Assembly (NCBI GenBank): GCA_001898225.1
Contig: MKTJ01000070.1
Span: 1-50,255, forward strand
Reading direction: 5' to 3'
DNA length: 50,255 bases
From: Chloroflexi bacterium 54-19
Lineage (GTDB): Bacteria > Chloroflexota > Chloroflexia > Chloroheliales > Chloroheliaceae
Positions 1 through 9,284 of this stretch are shown here, one piece after another. Positions within the stretch are counted from its first letter, which is position 1, and each line of letters starts with the position of its first letter. The position numbers and the translations under genes were made by a program. Under the pieces are notes generated by a model that was not told where the DNA came from, searched no databases, and saw nothing but the letters and a program-made list of their open reading frames with translations.

Positions 1-50
1 AAAAGCTGCAAAATCGTTATCCTACTTATCAATCAATTCTAGACTAACTA

Positions 51-2024
51 CTAGCCGGGCCGGTTGAGCCAGTAAACTTTGAGCATTTCGTAAGGTGAGC
101 CAATCAGGTAAATCAGGTCGCCCCGGTTGAGCGGGGTTTCCGGCCCTGGGTAAAGCCGCAAGTTTCCGGTCTGCCCCTGGCCCTGGTATGCGGTCGTGTA
201 GGCCACTACACGCATGCGAGAAGTCTTGTAGAACTGGGCGACGGTCTGGCCGCCAAGCTGACCGGTCGGGCTTATTTCCAGGCGGGCCACGATAAAAGGC
301 CGCCGTCGCAGGTAAAAGGTGCTGATAACCTCATAATTAAGGGCCGAACCCACGAAGTAAGGCGCGGCCAGGCCGGAAGCGCTATAACTGGTCTGGATAT
401 TAAAGGTCTCGGCCACCCGGTCGGCCAAATCGAGGTCAAACAGGCGCAGGACCACGTGTAGAGGGTGCTGGTTGGTCGTCACACTGGCGAATTCAGCCCT
501 GGCGCTGAGAGCCGCCTTCAGGTTTGCCAGGTCGTCGCCGGTTAAGAGGGCCAGGCTGCTGGCATGTTTGACGTTAGCCGCCCTCAAAGTCTGGGGCTGG
601 CTAATATCGCCATAAATGACCGGCACGCCCAACCGCAACACGTCCAGGTTATGGGCACATTGTTCGTTCTTGTCTACCGCCACCACCGGTTGCCCCTGGC
701 GATGCAGGTTCTGGACCACCTCGAAACCGAGCGCGCCCATACCGCAGACAATCACGTGGTCTTCCAGTTCGGTGGCTTGCTCTCGCCCCAGGGTCTGGGC
801 CAGGCGGCGAGTAATGATAAAGTTGGCGACAAATGCGTATAGCACTGAGGTTGAAGCCACCCCGACCAGGATTAGAAAAATACCAAAGAGTTTAAGCGGC
901 CATTCCTGGGTGGCAAAGTTATGGTCGCCAAACCCGACCGAAGTCACGACCGTAATCGTAAAGTAGGCCGCGTCCAGGATGGTAAAAGGCAACGGGTTAC
1001 CCTGGGCGTCGGTTATATCGTTACGGTAGAAATACCAGAGCAAAAACGTGCTGATAACCACAATCAGGCTGACAGCGGCCATAGCATATCGGAAGGGGCC
1101 CTTGAATTCACTAATAAGCTGGCGCAGGACTGCCTTGGCCTGGACCGTAAACCGGGGATTTTCGGGTTTGGTCCGGGTGGTATGGCGGGCAGCCTCCTGT
1201 TTGTAGCGGGCCAGGGTTTCGAGGACCGTTTTCTCGTCCAGTTCGATGCCCGGCAGTTGCACCAGGTCCTCGATGCGCCCGGCCATGGTGACATGATTGC
1301 CCGGTTGGACCTGGCGGCGGTCGAGCGGATCAATCTCGATCCAGGCCGCGTTATTGTCGTGTCTACTCGAAGGTACGGGGATATTTTCGGTCTGCCAGAC
1401 AAAAAGAGGAAGCGCCCTGGCCGATATCTGTTCGAGCGAGGTCGGGCGCATAATCCGGGCCTTTACCACCGCCATATCATTCGCGCCCAGGGTGAAGAAG
1501 TCGAGGATACTGGACGACAGGCAAGCGTCGGTAAAGGTCGGCCCGGCCATGCGCGGTAGGCTCAATACGCTCAGGTTTTTAACGGTCCGGCCCAACTCCG
1601 CGCCAAGCTGCGAATCGGCGAAATTCACCACAATCCGCACTTCGGGGCACAACCGCCGGGCTTCCAGCAGGATTTGCATGTTGACCAGGTCGTTTTTGCC
1701 GCAAATTATCAGGGCGGCGGCCTCAAGCAAACCGGCCTGGAGCAAAATCGAGGGTTCCCTGGCGTCGCCTTCGGTCAACTCGATTTTCAAGTCCTGGGCC
1801 TGCCGGGCCAGGCTGTGGTTGGCGTCGGCCTCAATTGCCATCACTTCCAGGCCAACCGCTTTTAGCTGCTCCGCCACACTGAAACCGAGCGATTGCAGTT
1901 CGCACACTATCATATGGTTGCGCTGGCCCGGCTTTTTAAGCTGTTCGACCGGGTGGGCCAGGCTCATGGCTTCGTAGTCGGTATAAACCTTTGGCGCTGC
2001 CTGTTGATTTAGGGGATTATCCAT
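51..2024 (-). CDS. Potassium channel with RCK (TrkA-N) domains on both sides of the pore
   Basis: A 657-residue K+ channel subunit. A first TrkA-N/RCK Rossmann-like domain and its C-lobe occupy about residues 34-265. Two membrane helices follow at about 311-333 and 378-403 and flank a pore loop with the selectivity filter TSVGFGD (361-367). A second RCK domain begins near 421 with DHVIVCGMGALGFE and continues to a C-terminal TrkA-C lobe. The second Rossmann motif keeps GxGxxG (GMGALG). The first has CELQSLG instead, so it may not bind nucleotide in the usual way. Usual MthK-type channels carry only the C-terminal RCK; here two copies per chain could make the gating ring from one gene product. 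The ATG at 2022-2024 is the most upstream start. The sequence shows channel identity clearly; the ligand is unknown. Confidence 0.9.
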   Translation of the reverse strand: MDNPLNQQAAPKVYTDYEAMSLAHPVEQLKKPGQRNHMIVCELQSLGFSVAEQLKAVGLEVMAIEADANHSLARQAQDLKIELTEGDAREPSILLQAGLLEAAALIICGKNDLVNMQILLEARRLCPEVRIVVNFADSQLGAELGRTVKNLSVLSLPRMAGPTFTDACLSSSILDFFTLGANDMAVVKARIMRPTSLEQISARALPLFVWQTENIPVPSSRHDNNAAWIEIDPLDRRQVQPGNHVTMAGRIEDLVQLPGIELDEKTVLETLARYKQEAARHTTRTKPENPRFTVQAKAVLRQLISEFKGPFRYAMAAVSLIVVISTFLLWYFYRNDITDAQGNPLPFTILDAAYFTITVVTSVGFGDHNFATQEWPLKLFGIFLILVGVASTSVLYAFVANFIITRRLAQTLGREQATELEDHVIVCGMGALGFEVVQNLHRQGQPVVAVDKNEQCAHNLDVLRLGVPVIYGDISQPQTLRAANVKHASSLALLTGDDLANLKAALSARAEFASVTTNQHPLHVVLRLFDLDLADRVAETFNIQTSYSASGLAAPYFVGSALNYEVISTFYLRRRPFIVARLEISPTGQLGGQTVAQFYKTSRMRVVAYTTAYQGQGQTGNLRLYPGPETPLNRGDLIYLIGSPYEMLKVYWLNRPG

Positions 2025-2054
2025 CTTGTTAAAAACCGTTCTAGTCGGGGTGCT

Positions 2055-2258
2055 CTAAACCTCTTTTTCGCGGTCGCGCCGGGCTACCGATTGCCCGGCA
2101 ATCCCCCAGTGGGCCTTTGGCAGTTCATAAATCAGAACCCGGACCTGCTCCGGCCTGACTTCCAGAATTTCGACCGCGTCGGCAGTGAGGGCCGCTATCA
2201 ACCGCTCTTTGGCTTCCGGGGAACGTCCTTCCTGGATTTCTACCCTGATAATCGGCAT
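2055..2258 (-). CDS. 4-oxalocrotonate tautomerase family enzyme
   Basis: A 67-residue member of the tautomerase superfamily, which interconverts enol and keto acids using the free N-terminal proline. After Met removal the protein starts with Pro1. The other classical 4-OT active-site residues fall at the expected places: Arg11 in EGRS, Arg39 in QVRVL, and an aromatic residue at position 50 (Trp here, Phe in the Pseudomonas enzyme). The length matches 4-OT subunits, which assemble as hexamers. An AAAGGAA Shine-Dalgarno lies just before the ATG. It is co-directional with the K+ channel gene 30 bp downstream, but no catechol meta-cleavage genes are nearby, so the physiological substrate cannot be told. 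Confidence 0.93.
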   Translation of the reverse strand: MPIIRVEIQEGRSPEAKERLIAALTADAVEILEVRPEQVRVLIYELPKAHWGIAGQSVARRDREKEV

Positions 2259-2290
2259 AAGATTCCTTTCCGTTCCTTTTTATTTATGAA

Positions 2291-2307
2291 AACCCCTACC
2301 AGGGGTT
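2291..2307 (-). terminator. Putative terminator hairpin
   Basis: A perfect 7-bp inverted repeat AACCCCT/AGGGGTT with a 3-base loop. On the minus strand it is followed by TTTTC and an AT-rich stretch. It sits between the YtkA-like gene (stop at 2361) and the tautomerase start (2258), so it probably ends the former transcript. Confidence 0.5.
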
Positions 2308-2360
2308 AAAAGTGAATTTTGGGAAAATTGGTTTTACGAAACCTGGTTGACATAAACCCT

Positions 2361-3089
2361 TTAACTTCCGGCGACATCCAATTGAAACGAAGTGGTTACA
2401 TCGCTCTGGCCGGACCGCTCTACCAGGACCGCAAGGTTAAATTTGCCCACCATACTCAACATTTGCAATTTGTTGTCGATACCGGTATACAGGCCCGGTT
2501 GGTCCGGTCCGGCAGGTTGCAAATCGAGGGTAGCGACACCCATATCCATGTCGAGCGAGGTTACCAAAAGGCGGACCAGGCTGACCCCGGCCACGGCCTG
2601 GTTGCCGTTTTCAGTGAGAAGCACAAAGTAGTTATTGTTACCGATATGGCCCGGACTGACCAGTAAATCGAATTTTATCCCACCTTCGGTATTAGTCAAC
2701 CGGATACCTTTTCCTTCAGGCGTACCCGGCTTGACAGTCCGGTTTGCCGTTGTCGGGGTAGTAGCTGCCACCGTTGTGACCGGGTCCGGGCTGGCTGGTG
2801 GCGTGGTCCGGGCGCTGACAGTAGGGGCGGCAGTGGTAGCGGTGGGAGATGGAGTAGGGTTAGCAGCCAGGGTGGTAGGGACGACCGTTGAAACGGCTAC
2901 CGGAGTAAGAGTGACTGCAGCGACGACCGGGGCGGGTTTCCCTGAGGCCGGTTTGTTATTCAAAAGCACGACCACCAGGAATAACCCCAGGCAGACCAGG
3001 GGCAGGCAAAGAATGATTAGTACCGGTTTTTCGATTTGTTGGGCCCTGGTCTGGCCCCTGGCAGGGTTCTGTTTTTTCCTGGTGGGCAT
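2361..3089 (-). CDS. Membrane-anchored protein with YtkA/CopC-like C-terminal domain
   Basis: About 242 residues from the ATG at 3087-3089. An upstream GTG at 3164 would add 25 residues, but the ATG gives a more natural start (MPTRKKQN followed by basic residues). A single membrane helix (LIILCLPLVCLGLFLVVVLL) follows a short basic N-terminus. Then comes a low-complexity Thr/Pro/Ala/Val linker of about 70 residues. The C-terminal beta-rich domain contains FDLLVSPGHIGNNNYFVLL and a later GLYTG...GKFNLAVLV pattern. That P-G-x-x-G-x-N start and the closing G-x-[WF]-x-L-x-V strand resemble the YtkA-like domain found after CopC/CopD copper proteins. The topology suggests an externally exposed domain. 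Copper binding is not shown, because no Met- or His-rich site is visible. Confidence 0.65.
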   Translation of the reverse strand: MPTRKKQNPARGQTRAQQIEKPVLIILCLPLVCLGLFLVVVLLNNKPASGKPAPVVAAVTLTPVAVSTVVPTTLAANPTPSPTATTAAPTVSARTTPPASPDPVTTVAATTPTTANRTVKPGTPEGKGIRLTNTEGGIKFDLLVSPGHIGNNNYFVLLTENGNQAVAGVSLVRLLVTSLDMDMGVATLDLQPAGPDQPGLYTGIDNKLQMLSMVGKFNLAVLVERSGQSDVTTSFQLDVAGS

Positions 3090-3401
3090 TGCCTGTTTCC
3101 GTTTTGGTTTAATTTTTTCACGCGCCCTAATTTTAGCCCAAAAAGCCGCCCTTACCAATACCACATTGAAAGCTGCTAAATAATAAATTGTGTTTGTCCG
3201 GTTCCGCTATTATAATAACGGAACTTTAGAGGGTATATTCTATAAGTGTTCGTTAGAAAATTACATCCGGCCAACTTCTTCTAAATAAACAACCTATTCC
3301 ACTCTTACAATGTTGTAAACTCTGAAGAACTGGAACGATTTAATAAACCGGGAGAGCCTGGAAGAGAGTTATCTTCAGTAGAGTAGAATGGAGTCAGGGC
3401 A

Positions 3402-6400
3402 ATGCCCAAATCAAGCGTAAACCCACCCATATTTATATTGCTGCTCTTCGTTTTTTGTTTTAACTCATTGCCCATCCCCGCCCAGGCCCAGAACTATCTC
3501 CCGGCAACTCCCAACCAACCTGCCCCCGCCCCGGCAGGTCTGCCAGCGGCTCAGACGACCATACCGCCTGGTCTGAATTTCGCGCCAGGCTATAACAAGG
3601 TCACCATTGATGCTACGGATAAAGCCGCCCTGACCGCTGCCGCTAAGAATGGTGGTTACCAGTTGGCCGATTACGGCTCTTTTAGCCTCTGGAAAATCCC
3701 GGCGGCCCCTGCCATGGCCGCGATTACTAGAAATAACGCCGTGGAGGCCCACCCCGAATTCGACCAGATTGAGTTGCGTTCCGGCAAGGTCGGCACCACC
3801 CAGCCCAATGTTAAGGAGGCCCGGACCGGCGGCGCTCAGTTGTGGTTAGTCCAGTTTGTCGGGCCTATCAAAACTGAATGGCTGGAGACCTTAAGAAAGG
3901 CCGGGATTACCCCGGTCACCTATATGCCAAATAACGCTTACGCGGTCTGGGCTGACGGCAGCCAGCTAGACCAGGTGAACAGCCTGGTGGCGACCGGAAA
4001 TAGCGTGATCCAATGGGCCGGGAATTATAAGCCGGAGTACCGCCTGGCCCCGTCCCTCCAAAACCTGAAAAGTGCTATTGCCGCTAAACCCGTGACGGTC
4101 ACGGTCCAGTTCTATACCACCCCATCTGTCCAGGATTCGCTCAACCGCCTGACCGCCCTGGGAGGTAAAGTAATCGAAGCCCCTTCGCAAGTCCTGGATT
4201 TTACCGATATTACCCTGGAAATGCCGTCCTCGGCAGTAGCCGGGCTGAGCGCCTGGCCCGATGTTTTTAACGTCGAGCCCTGGGTAGCGCCTCACTTGCG
4301 CGATGAAGCCCAGGGGCAGATTGTGGCCGGGAACATCACGACCACGGTTACCAACACGGTTGTACCTGCCTCGCCGGGCTATCTTAGCTGGTTGACCTCC
4401 AAAGGTTTTTCGAGCACCCCCACCGATTACCCCCTGGTGGACGTAACCGATGACGGGATAGATAACGGCACAAATCAGCCGCTCCATCCCGATTTTTACG
4501 AGCTTGGTAGTAAAAACAACCCTGACCGCTTAATTTACAACCAGAACTGTACCGCCGACCCCATGGCGGACGGTCAAGCCGGGCATGGCAATCTTAACGC
4601 GGGGATTGTCGGCGGCTATAACAATACCAGCGGCAGCCCCTACGAGGACGCTAACGGTTACCAGTATGGGCTCGGTATTTCCCCCTTTGGACGGCTTGGC
4701 GGGACTAAAATCTTTAACAACGCCGGATATTACGACCTTTCGGGCTGCGGAAACTCCATAAATGGGATTGTAGCGGCCAGTTACAACGCCGGGGCCAGGA
4801 TTACCTCGAATAGCTGGGGTGCGGACGTGGCGGGGGCTTACAACGCCGACGCGCAGGCTTATGACGCCCGCACCCGTGACGCTTCCACCACCCTGGCCGG
4901 TAACCAGCAAATGTTCCATATCTTCTCGGCGGGGAATGCCGGGAGCGGGTCGGCTACGGTCGGTTCACCCGGCACGGCCAAGAATGTCCTGACGGTTGGC
5001 GCGACCGAGAACGTCCGGGACGATGGAATCCTGGATGGTTGCAATTATACTGGGGCCAATAACGCCGATGACATGGCAACTTTTTCTTCGCGCGGTCCGA
5101 CCAGCGACAGCCGGACCAAACCGGACATCGTCGCGCCCGGCACGCACATCCAGGGCCCGGCCTCTCAAGACCCCACATTTGACGGCACCGGAGTCTGCGG
5201 CGGACGAAACAACGGGGCTGACCTGAAAGCCCGTTATTACCCCAACTTTGCCCAGAACGGGATTACTCAGACCCTTTACACCTGGTCGAGCGGCACCAGC
5301 CATTCCGCCCCGGCCCTGGCAGGAGCGGCCTCGCTGGTCTATAACTATTACCAGCGAGTGCTGGACCCCGGCCAGGCCCCCAGCCCGGCCATGCTAAAGG
5401 GTTTGTTAATCAATGGCACGCGCTACCTCAACGGCAGCGATACCGGCGACACTCTCCCCAGCAATAATCAGGGCTGGGGCGGGGTTGACCTGAAAAATAG
5501 CTTTGACAGTTCGAACCATTACTGCCAGCTTATAAATCAAAGTGTAGTCCTGACCGGGACCGGCCAGGCTTATTCGACCACCTGCCAGGTGACTGACCCC
5601 TCCAAACCGGTCCGGGTGACGTTGGTCTGGACCGACGCGCCGGGACCCACGACTGGCAGTTCCTACGTCAACAACCTGGACTTGCAGGTCAGTCTTAACG
5701 GTCAGACCTACAAAGGGAATGTTTTTAACGGGGCTTACTCGACCACGGGCGGCTCTTTCGATACCCGCAATAACGTTGAAAATATCTTTTTGCCGCCTGG
5801 GACTAGCGGCTTGATGGGCGTGAAGGTGACCGCCGCAAACCTGGCTGCCGACGCTATCAACGGCGGTCCCGGACCTCAGCAGGATTTTGCCCTGGTTATT
5901 TCCAACGCCGACCCCGGCCCGGCGGGGGGAAGCGCCGTCCTGGCTGTGACCGGGACCGCTATTTCTGATTTGCCGCCGGGCGGGAATGCTAACGGCGTCC
6001 TGGAACCGGGCGAGACCATTAAATTGACACCTCAACTTGCCAATAACGGCAACGGTCCGGCCAGTGGGGTAACGGCCAACCTCACCACCGTCAGCCCGGA
6101 TATCACGATTATTACCGGAACGACCACTTACCCGACCGTTCCAGCCAACGGGACCGCCGCGCCCGACAGTCCCTTTAGTTTTAGTGTCAGTCCTTCGTTG
6201 GCCTGCGGCCAGCCCGTTACTTTTACTTTGCAGATTAATTATGGCAGCAGCAGCCTGACCTCGGTTTTGACCTACATGGCCGGGATACCGACCCTGGGGG
6301 CTTCTACGACCTACACCTCGACCGATGTGAACCTCCCCATGACCATCCCCGACAACAACCCGGTCGGTATAACTTCGACCCTGCCGATTACCACGAGCGG

Positions 6401-7784
6401 CACGGTCGGGAAGGTCGTAGCGAAAGTTAGCGTCAATCATACCTGGGACGGCGATGTTACCTTGCAATTAACCTCACCGCAGGGCACCCCGGTAACGCTC
6501 GTGGCAAGGCGGGGCGGTTCGGGTGATAATTTCTTCGGGACACTCTTTGACGATGACGCGACTACCCCGATTTCGCAGGGGTTTGCCCCATTTACGGGGT
6601 CTTATCGTCCCGAAACACCCCTGAGCGCGGTTAACGACCAGCCGATTTCGGGCACCTGGACCCTGCTTGCGACCGACTCAGCCCTGCTTGACACGGGCAC
6701 CCTGACGGGGTGGTCTTTAGCTATCTCGCCCAGGATATATGTGTGCGGCGCCCCTACACCCCAACCGGCGGCCAGCCTCCAGGTGAACGGCTACCCTTCT
6801 CCGGTTACACTCGGTAGTTCCAACCCGTTTACGGTCACGGCTAAGGACAGTAACGGCAATCTCGCGGCCAACTACACCGGCACCGTAACCTTTGCCACCA
6901 ACGCGGCCTCGGCCTCGCTGCCATCGAGCTATACCTTCCAGCCGGGAGATTACGGGCAGCACGTCTTTTCGGCTTCCTTTAACGTAACCGGCACCTATTC
7001 AATTACGGCTACCGACTCGGTAAACTCGTCCATTACCGGCGCACAGGGCGGCATTATGGTCCAGGGCCTCCCGGCGGTCATCTCGGCTACAAATAGCACA
7101 GGCCAGTCTGCCGAACTTAACCAGCCTTTCTCGTCCCACCTGACCGCCCTGGTGACGGATAGCGGAAGTGACCCTTTGAGCGGGATTGTGGTCACCTTTA
7201 CGGCGCCTGCCAGCGGTCCAAGCGCGGTTTTCTTTAATAGCAGTAACACCATAACGGCTACCACCAACAGCAGCGGTATTGCCGATTCCGGCCCGGTATA
7301 CGCCAATGGGGTGGCCGGTAGTTATACCGTGACGGCTACAGTCGCAGGGGTAGGTTCTCCGGCCTCCTACAGTCTCACCAACACCAATACCTGTAACACC
7401 TATGTTGTCACCTCCCCAACCGACGACGGCCAGGGTACTACCTGCGGCACCTTATCCAGAGCGATTACCAGCGCTAACAGCCTTTATAAGCTAAACAGTG
7501 TCAGTCTTATCGTTATCACGTTTAATCTATCCGGCAGCAGCACCATCTCGGTTACAGGCCAGTTACCGGCCATCCAGACCGGGGTAAGGCTGGACGGGGG
7601 AAATTGCACCAACGGCCCGGTCATTACCATAGATGGCACCGGCAACGGTGGAGACGGCATCACCCTGGCAGGCGGCAATCTATATAATTTGCGAGTCGCT
7701 AACTTTGGCGGGAGACAAATCGTTGCAGGCAGCGGTGGGGGAGAGTTGCGCTGTGTCAGGGCTGAAAAATCCTATAGCCCTTAA
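3402..7784 (+). CDS. Large secreted subtilisin-like protease (S8) with P-domain and Ig-like repeats
   Basis: A 1460-residue extracellular serine protease. A signal peptide ends near residue 30 (PAQAQ). A poorly conserved propeptide-like region fills about 31-330. The S8 catalytic triad is visible: Asp350 in VTDDGID, His395 in GHGNLNAG and Ser633 in GTSHSAP. The spacing and the GTSHSAP form recall KP-43-like subtilases. A jelly-roll region follows the catalytic domain. About 969-1113 is a P/Homo-B domain (HTWDGDVTLQLTSPQGT and ISGTWTLLATD), then two Ig-like repeats (about 1125-1325), then a C-terminal segment starting CNTYVVTSPTDDGQGTTCGTL that resembles a CSLREA/beta-helix module. The protein stops soon after that module begins. 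It probably degrades extracellular protein. No partner operon is evident. Confidence 0.92.
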   Translation: MPKSSVNPPIFILLLFVFCFNSLPIPAQAQNYLPATPNQPAPAPAGLPAAQTTIPPGLNFAPGYNKVTIDATDKAALTAAAKNGGYQLADYGSFSLWKIPAAPAMAAITRNNAVEAHPEFDQIELRSGKVGTTQPNVKEARTGGAQLWLVQFVGPIKTEWLETLRKAGITPVTYMPNNAYAVWADGSQLDQVNSLVATGNSVIQWAGNYKPEYRLAPSLQNLKSAIAAKPVTVTVQFYTTPSVQDSLNRLTALGGKVIEAPSQVLDFTDITLEMPSSAVAGLSAWPDVFNVEPWVAPHLRDEAQGQIVAGNITTTVTNTVVPASPGYLSWLTSKGFSSTPTDYPLVDVTDDGIDNGTNQPLHPDFYELGSKNNPDRLIYNQNCTADPMADGQAGHGNLNAGIVGGYNNTSGSPYEDANGYQYGLGISPFGRLGGTKIFNNAGYYDLSGCGNSINGIVAASYNAGARITSNSWGADVAGAYNADAQAYDARTRDASTTLAGNQQMFHIFSAGNAGSGSATVGSPGTAKNVLTVGATENVRDDGILDGCNYTGANNADDMATFSSRGPTSDSRTKPDIVAPGTHIQGPASQDPTFDGTGVCGGRNNGADLKARYYPNFAQNGITQTLYTWSSGTSHSAPALAGAASLVYNYYQRVLDPGQAPSPAMLKGLLINGTRYLNGSDTGDTLPSNNQGWGGVDLKNSFDSSNHYCQLINQSVVLTGTGQAYSTTCQVTDPSKPVRVTLVWTDAPGPTTGSSYVNNLDLQVSLNGQTYKGNVFNGAYSTTGGSFDTRNNVENIFLPPGTSGLMGVKVTAANLAADAINGGPGPQQDFALVISNADPGPAGGSAVLAVTGTAISDLPPGGNANGVLEPGETIKLTPQLANNGNGPASGVTANLTTVSPDITIITGTTTYPTVPANGTAAPDSPFSFSVSPSLACGQPVTFTLQINYGSSSLTSVLTYMAGIPTLGASTTYTSTDVNLPMTIPDNNPVGITSTLPITTSGTVGKVVAKVSVNHTWDGDVTLQLTSPQGTPVTLVARRGGSGDNFFGTLFDDDATTPISQGFAPFTGSYRPETPLSAVNDQPISGTWTLLATDSALLDTGTLTGWSLAISPRIYVCGAPTPQPAASLQVNGYPSPVTLGSSNPFTVTAKDSNGNLAANYTGTVTFATNAASASLPSSYTFQPGDYGQHVFSASFNVTGTYSITATDSVNSSITGAQGGIMVQGLPAVISATNSTGQSAELNQPFSSHLTALVTDSGSDPLSGIVVTFTAPASGPSAVFFNSSNTITATTNSSGIADSGPVYANGVAGSYTVTATVAGVGSPASYSLTNTNTCNTYVVTSPTDDGQGTTCGTLSRAITSANSLYKLNSVSLIVITFNLSGSSTISVTGQLPAIQTGVRLDGGNCTNGPVITIDGTGNGGDGITLAGGNLYNLRVANFGGRQIVAGSGGGELRCVRAEKSYSP

Positions 7785-7958
7785 CCGGAATAGTACCTCA
7801 GGGTTTAACTCAAATAGCCCTCTAGTGTTAGATTTACATTAGATTTTTCAAAACACCCGTTCGCATAGGTTTCATCTATCGAAACTAGTGGTAAAATGAA
7901 TGGTAGCGGCTGCGATTTTTAATCGAGCCGAAATCATTTAAGAAAGGAGGAAAAGGCG

Positions 7959-8096
7959 ATGCCCAACAGGAAGCAGACAATATATAAAAAGGCCAATGAT
8001 GGGACGATAACCACGAAAACTTATGCGGAAACTCATCCCAAAACGACTTACGCCACCACGGTTAAAATCCCTGTGCCGCCCAAGAAAAAGGGCTAG
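7959..8096 (+). CDS. Small basic 45-residue protein, function unknown
   Basis: An ORF of 45 codons plus stop, with an ATG preceded by a very strong Shine-Dalgarno (AAAGGAGG, about 8 bases upstream). The product begins MPNRKQTIYKKANDGTITTK and ends PVPPKKKG. It is rich in Lys and Thr, has no hydrophobic segment and no recognisable motif. The ribosome site is the best in this part of the window and favours real translation. The stop codon lies inside a hairpin. It follows the subtilase by 174 bp. I do not recognise the family and cannot assign a role. It could be a small nucleic-acid-binding or stress peptide, but that is only a guess from charge. Confidence 0.55.
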   Translation: MPNRKQTIYKKANDGTITTKTYAETHPKTTYATTVKIPVPPKKKG

Positions 8097-8128
8097 TCCC
8101 CGGTAATCCCGACAGCCGGAGGGGACTA
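8094..8128. terminator. Stem-loop overlapping the stop codon of the small ORF
   Basis: Perfect 8-bp arms TAGTCCCC and GGGGACTA enclose a 19-base loop. The left arm includes the stop codon at 8094-8096. It lies between convergent genes (plus-strand 45-residue ORF and minus-strand gene ending at 8149), so it may terminate both. There is no U-tract on either side, which weakens the call. Confidence 0.4.
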
Positions 8129-8148
8129 TTCGCGGCCCCCTCCCTTAG

Positions 8149-8823
8149 TTATACTCGGTTCAGAAAATGATCCGGCATCACGAAACCAACCTGCCGCAAT
8201 TTATCTATTGTTCCTTCAATCACCATCAGATTGTCCCGTTTTTTGAAGAATCCCCTTTGATTCTTAATTTGGTCAGCGCGTAGTTCCTGAAGGCCTATAG
8301 TCAAAAGGAAAAATACTGATTGATTGATTTCTAATTGTGAATCACCGTATTTATTTGGGCTCTGTATAGCCAAAGCTATAGAGTCACTTAGTTCTTGGAT
8401 TGTTTGAGCGATAGCCCATTCCCTGCTTCTCGCAGCACCTTCTTGAACTAACTGTAATCCACCCAAAAGACACACACCTTCGGCATAATTAACTTTTAGC
8501 TGCCTATTTGTGGTTTTATCGGAAATCTGAAGCTCTTTAACTTCCTGGGTGAAGCGCTTATGGAGCGTTTGGCCTCTATTCTGCTCCAACAAAGGCCATA
8601 TAATGGCTACTTCGAAAAGGGTAAAGGGTACAGGCAAATAACCTTCCGGTGTAACTTTGGTATTTTTCTTCTGAATAGCGTCAAGGGAGAATCCCATCTT
8701 AAAGGTAACGGCCATGGCATCAAGACTTGTCCGTTCTCGTTCCTTTTGATTCTTGATAGAGCTTATTGAAACTTTCACTGCATCTAGTATCCATTGGCAC
8801 TCCTCAGCATTTAATAAAACCAC
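8149..8823 (-). CDS. Hypothetical protein, 224 residues
   Basis: Starts at a GTG (8821-8823) preceded by TATAGGAGTTCAATTC, a good Shine-Dalgarno with 8-base spacing. The product is soluble and mostly helical in appearance, with mixed charge, no signal peptide and no membrane segment. Features include EECQWILDAVKVSISSIKNQ near the start, a middle hydrophobic stretch (PFTLFEVAIIWPLLEQN), and a Lys/Arg-rich region before the C-terminus. I recognise no domain. It is more AT-rich than its neighbours, and the upstream region to 8900 is strongly AT-rich, which could indicate a recently acquired gene. It is transcribed alone; no operon partner is evident. Confidence 0.7.
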   Translation of the reverse strand: MVLLNAEECQWILDAVKVSISSIKNQKERERTSLDAMAVTFKMGFSLDAIQKKNTKVTPEGYLPVPFTLFEVAIIWPLLEQNRGQTLHKRFTQEVKELQISDKTTNRQLKVNYAEGVCLLGGLQLVQEGAARSREWAIAQTIQELSDSIALAIQSPNKYGDSQLEINQSVFFLLTIGLQELRADQIKNQRGFFKKRDNLMVIEGTIDKLRQVGFVMPDHFLNRV

Positions 8824-9050
8824 GAATTGAACTCCTATAAAAAAAATAAGTTTTTACTTTATTTTATACGAATTTCAGCGTTTTACAATAAGGGGTTGCA
8901 CTTGAAATAGAGCGGGAAAACCACCCTTTTACAATTCTAAGCAATATAAATAGTCCCAAAGAATTTCAAGTTTGGCGTTTGTTTGCTTAATAAATCTCTT
9001 GGCGTATGACAATCGGCGTTATCGATAAATATTTAGCCCCATAATAAAAA

Positions 9051-9088
9051 ATGATGAGTAGGATAAGGAATGTTATCCTACTCATCAT
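9051..9088 (-). terminator. Rho-independent terminator of the AfsR-like gene
   Basis: A perfect 16-bp inverted repeat, arms ATGATGAGTAGGATAA and TTATCCTACTCATCAT, with a 6-base loop. Read on the minus strand it is followed by TTTTTTATTAT. It lies about 200 bp past the stop of the large regulator gene (9285). The 196 bp in between show no convincing ORF. Confidence 0.8.
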
Positions 9089-9284
9089 ATTATGCTGCTT
9101 AACAATTTCTGAGCTTAAACCTGACTTTCTTTAATTCCCTTCAGTAATTCATTGAGATTATGGCAGGTACCAACCAGACCGCCGCAAACCAGTAATTTGT
9201 AATGCCATCATGGAGAGGACTTAATTTAATTCCAGCTAGATTACCCCTTCCTTCAAAAATATTAAAGGTAATCAAACTGGCAGG

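Noticed and set aside
5406..6467. Large minus-strand open frame inside the subtilase gene
   Set aside because: It is the antisense shadow of a GC-rich coding region; the plus-strand frame has all domain signatures.
9089..9284. Short minus-strand frame reading VCGGLVGTCHNLNELLKG, like a modified-peptide precursor
   Set aside because: It has a Gly-Gly and Cys but no start codon after the upstream stop, no ribosome site and no modification enzymes nearby.
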